Part shown: positions 4,158 to 5,926 of the stretch, piece by piece
How the letters are laid out: the number at the start of each line of letters is the position of its first letter
Numbering within the stretch: the stretch's first letter is position 1
Assembly: GCA_958353395.1 (NCBI GenBank)
Contig: CATWSG010000039.1
Location: 1-5,926 of the forward strand
Direction of reading: 5' to 3'
Length of the DNA: 5,926 nucleotides
Source of the DNA: an uncultured Collinsella sp.
Lineage (GTDB): Bacteria; Actinomycetota; Coriobacteriia; Coriobacteriales; Coriobacteriaceae
Position numbers and translations under genes: made by a program
Notes under the pieces: model-generated
The model's database searches: none
Told to the model about the DNA's origin: nothing
The model's input: only the letters and a program-made list of their open reading frames with translations

Positions 4158-5513
4158 ATGTCTGCTATTGATATCGTGCTTGTTGTGATCGCCTTGGTGG
4201 CAGTGGGGGTTGCTGTGGCTTGTGCCCTGCAGCTTAAGGGCCTTCGCGTCGAGCTGCGGGGGCGCGGCGATGGTGGGGCAGAGATGCTGGCTGCGCTCGA
4301 GCAGGCCAACAACGCGCTCGATACCCTGAACGTCGCGTTGGCAGAAACCCGCCGCACGGCAAACGCCATTGCGCAGCAGCAGACGACCGACGCCGCCGTA
4401 GAGCAGCAGCGCTACCTGACCATCGCGCGTGAGTTCTCGCAGGCTGGCGACCGTATGGATGACCTGCGCCGCGAGACGGCCCAACAGCTTGGCGCCAACC
4501 GCGAGGGCATCGAGCACCGCTTGGACAAGGTGCGCGAGACGGTCGATGCCCAGCTGGGCGCCATCCGCAAGGACAACAACGTGCAGCTCGATCAGATGCG
4601 CGCGACGGTGGACGAGAAACTCTCCCGTACGCTCAACGATCGCCTGTCTGCATCGTTTAAGCAGGTGAGCGACCAGCTCGAGGCCGTGTACAAGGGCCTG
4701 GGCGACATGCAGTCTATCGCCACTGGCGTGGGCGACCTTAAGCGCGTGCTGGGCAACGTCAAGGCGCGTGGCATTTTGGGTGAGGTGCAGCTGGGCGCAA
4801 TCCTGGCGGACATCCTTACGCCCGACCAGTATCTGGAAAATGTCGCCACCAAGCCCGGTGCCTCGGAGCGCGTTGAGTTTGCCGTCAAGCTGCCGGTGGA
4901 CGAGGGCGACCCCGTGCTGCTACCAATCGACTCCAAGTTTCCCGGCGATGCGTACGAGCACCTGCTCGACGCCCAGGAGTCGGGCGACGCGGAGGCCGTT
5001 GCCGCTGCGCGCAAGACGCTTGACGCCATGGTGAAGCGCGAGGCCAAGGACATCTGTGAAAAGTACCTGAGCGTGCCCGCGACGACCAATTTTGGCATCA
5101 TGTTCGTGCCGTTTGAGGGCCTGTATGCCGAGGTCGTCAGTCGCCCCGGGCTTATCGAGACCCTGGGCCGCGACTATCACGTCAACGTTGCCGGCCCCAG
5201 CACCATGGCGGCCATTCTCAACAGTCTGCAGATGAGCTACCAGACGTTTAGGCTACAAAAGCGCACCGATGACGTGCTGCGCGTGCTTTCTGCCGTCAAG
5301 GCCGAGCTACCGCGCTATCAGGCGGCGCTGCGCCGCGCCCAACAGCAGATCGAGACCGCAGGAAAGACGGTCGAGGGCATCATCACCACGCGCACCAACG
5401 TTATGGAGCGCAAGCTCAAGGATATCGACGCGCTGGAAGACGCGCAGGAGGCCGACGAGATTTTGGGCTTGGAGTCCGCAGACTTGCTCGCAGACCAAAA
5501 AGGCGAGGACTAG
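4158..5513 (+). CDS. rmuC: DNA recombination protein RmuC
   Basis: This 451-residue protein is close in length to E. coli RmuC (475). It opens with a membrane anchor (residues 4-25), then a long coiled-coil stalk (about 40-190). The stalk includes an internal ~20-residue repeat: RLDKVRETVDAQLGAIRKD and QLDQMRATVDEKLSRTLND (121-161). The conserved RmuC domain (about 195-420) shows the family hallmarks: VKARGILGEVQL (201-212), LLPIDSKFP (254-262), MFVPFEGLYAE (315-325) and AGPSTMAAILNSLQM (345-359). The DSKFP and FxPxEGxYAE boxes relate it to the nuclease-like fold proposed for the family. RmuC limits DNA inversions and rearrangements in E. coli; its biochemical activity remains poorly defined. 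GGCGGAG (4148-4154) lies only three bases before the ATG, a short spacing. No upstream in-frame start is better, because the membrane anchor begins directly. Confidence 0.95.
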   Translation: MSAIDIVLVVIALVAVGVAVACALQLKGLRVELRGRGDGGAEMLAALEQANNALDTLNVALAETRRTANAIAQQQTTDAAVEQQRYLTIAREFSQAGDRMDDLRRETAQQLGANREGIEHRLDKVRETVDAQLGAIRKDNNVQLDQMRATVDEKLSRTLNDRLSASFKQVSDQLEAVYKGLGDMQSIATGVGDLKRVLGNVKARGILGEVQLGAILADILTPDQYLENVATKPGASERVEFAVKLPVDEGDPVLLPIDSKFPGDAYEHLLDAQESGDAEAVAAARKTLDAMVKREAKDICEKYLSVPATTNFGIMFVPFEGLYAEVVSRPGLIETLGRDYHVNVAGPSTMAAILNSLQMSYQTFRLQKRTDDVLRVLSAVKAELPRYQAALRRAQQQIETAGKTVEGIITTRTNVMERKLKDIDALEDAQEADEILGLESADLLADQKGED

Positions 5514-5546
5514 CTGCATCTGACGGCGGGGTGCCTGCGCAAGTGC

Positions 5547-5563
5547 GCGGCGCGGCCGCTTTT
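5547..5563 (+). terminator. Possible weak terminator after rmuC
   Basis: GCGGC (5547-5551) and GCCGC (5555-5559) form a 5-bp GC stem with a 3-base loop, followed by TTTT (5560-5563). A second small stem, GCGC-AAGT-GCGC, lies at 5537-5548. The stem and T-run are short, so termination may be partial. The gap of 125 bases to the next gene is otherwise unremarkable. Confidence 0.35.
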
Positions 5564-5638
5564 CGCATCGTGCTTGCCTGAAGTGCGCTTTAGTGTGCAA
5601 CAATGGCGTTTCGCCCTGTCAGACGCGAAAGGAAGCCC

Positions 5639-5926
5639 ATGTCTCAGAGAAGCACTAGTCCGCTCAAGCGCTCGACCGTGCGCCGCACGCTGCGGCGTTT
5701 TTGGGATGTCACGCGCACGCAACCTCTGATCGTCTTTCTCTCGGTGTTCTCGTCGGCGGGCTATATCTTTTTGCTCACGTTTGCCAACACCTATGTGATG
5801 GCCCTCATCGTCGACCGCGTCCAAGCGGGCCCCGTGACGGGCGATCAAGTATTCGAGGTCTTTGGTCCCTACATTCTGGCGCTCGTGTTTGTGAACCTAG
5901 TGGGCCAAATCCTCTCCAAGCTGCAG
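5639..5926 (+). CDS. ABC exporter subunit, N-terminal part (truncated by window)
   Basis: The first 96 codons of an open frame that runs off the window without a stop. A basic cytoplasmic start (MSQRSTSPLKRSTVRRTLRR) precedes FWDVTRTQP. The first transmembrane helix spans about 30-58 and ends in ALIVDRV, resembling the end of TM1 and the following loop in type I ABC exporters, where an I-D motif is common. An extracytoplasmic loop (about 59-74) and the start of TM2 (77-92) follow. This matches the N-terminus of the fused permease-ATPase halves of bacterial exporters, often encoded in pairs. No Walker motif is visible because the nucleotide-binding domain would lie beyond 5926, so another multi-pass membrane protein is possible. 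AAAGGAAG (5628-5635) before the ATG at 5639 supports the start. It lies 125 bases after rmuC and likely begins a separate unit. Confidence 0.65.
   Translation, partial: MSQRSTSPLKRSTVRRTLRRFWDVTRTQPLIVFLSVFSSAGYIFLLTFANTYVMALIVDRVQAGPVTGDQVFEVFGPYILALVFVNLVGQILSKLQ

Noticed and set aside
5510..5848. Minus-strand ORF at the right end
   Set aside because: It overlaps the + strand open frame from 5639, which has a ribosome site and clear transmembrane segments. The minus reading is His/Arg-rich without a domain.

Overview
The window looks like a piece of a moderately GC-rich actinobacterial chromosome, most likely a Coriobacteriia gut anaerobe of the Collinsella type. This is inferred from the gene content, codon style, a rubrerythrin-based oxygen defence and hairpin repeats of a kind I associate with that genus; nothing in the window proves the taxon. 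All recognisable genes lie on the + strand and the gene order is ordinary chromosomal. I see no transposase, integrase, tRNA, rRNA or CRISPR array.

Layout. Positions 1-200 hold a probable promoter and a long leader. At 201-686 is an Rrf2-family redox/Fe-S regulator. It is followed after 21 bases by a MutY-like HhH-GPD DNA glycosylase (708-1613) that lacks the Fe-S cluster cysteines, has Glu at the catalytic Asp position and lacks the 8-oxoG-reading C-terminal domain. A promoter-bearing gap leads to a classical rubrerythrin (1728-2267). Next comes a predicted four-helix membrane protein of unknown function (2543-3175), flanked on both sides by direct copies of a ~172-base structured repeat (2289-2461 and 3194-3365). 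An AT-richer spacer leads to a small single-pass membrane protein (3612-4034). Then come RmuC (4158-5513) and the first 96 codons of a probable ABC exporter subunit (from 5639), cut by the window end.

How the genes fit together. The Rrf2 regulator, the base-excision-type glycosylase and the rubrerythrin share an oxidative-stress theme: sensing, DNA repair and peroxide reduction. The first two probably form an operon. RmuC is a DNA-maintenance protein and adds loosely to the genome-integrity theme. The two small membrane proteins have no assignable role.

The most unusual structure is the repeat pair. Each copy is a 29-bp stem with an invariant 25-nt core in its loop, then a 33-nt invariant linker, then a strong intrinsic terminator. 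The two copies differ at 12 of 29 stem positions, yet every difference is compensated in the opposite arm. The second unusual item is the clusterless glycosylase with the Asp-to-Glu active site.
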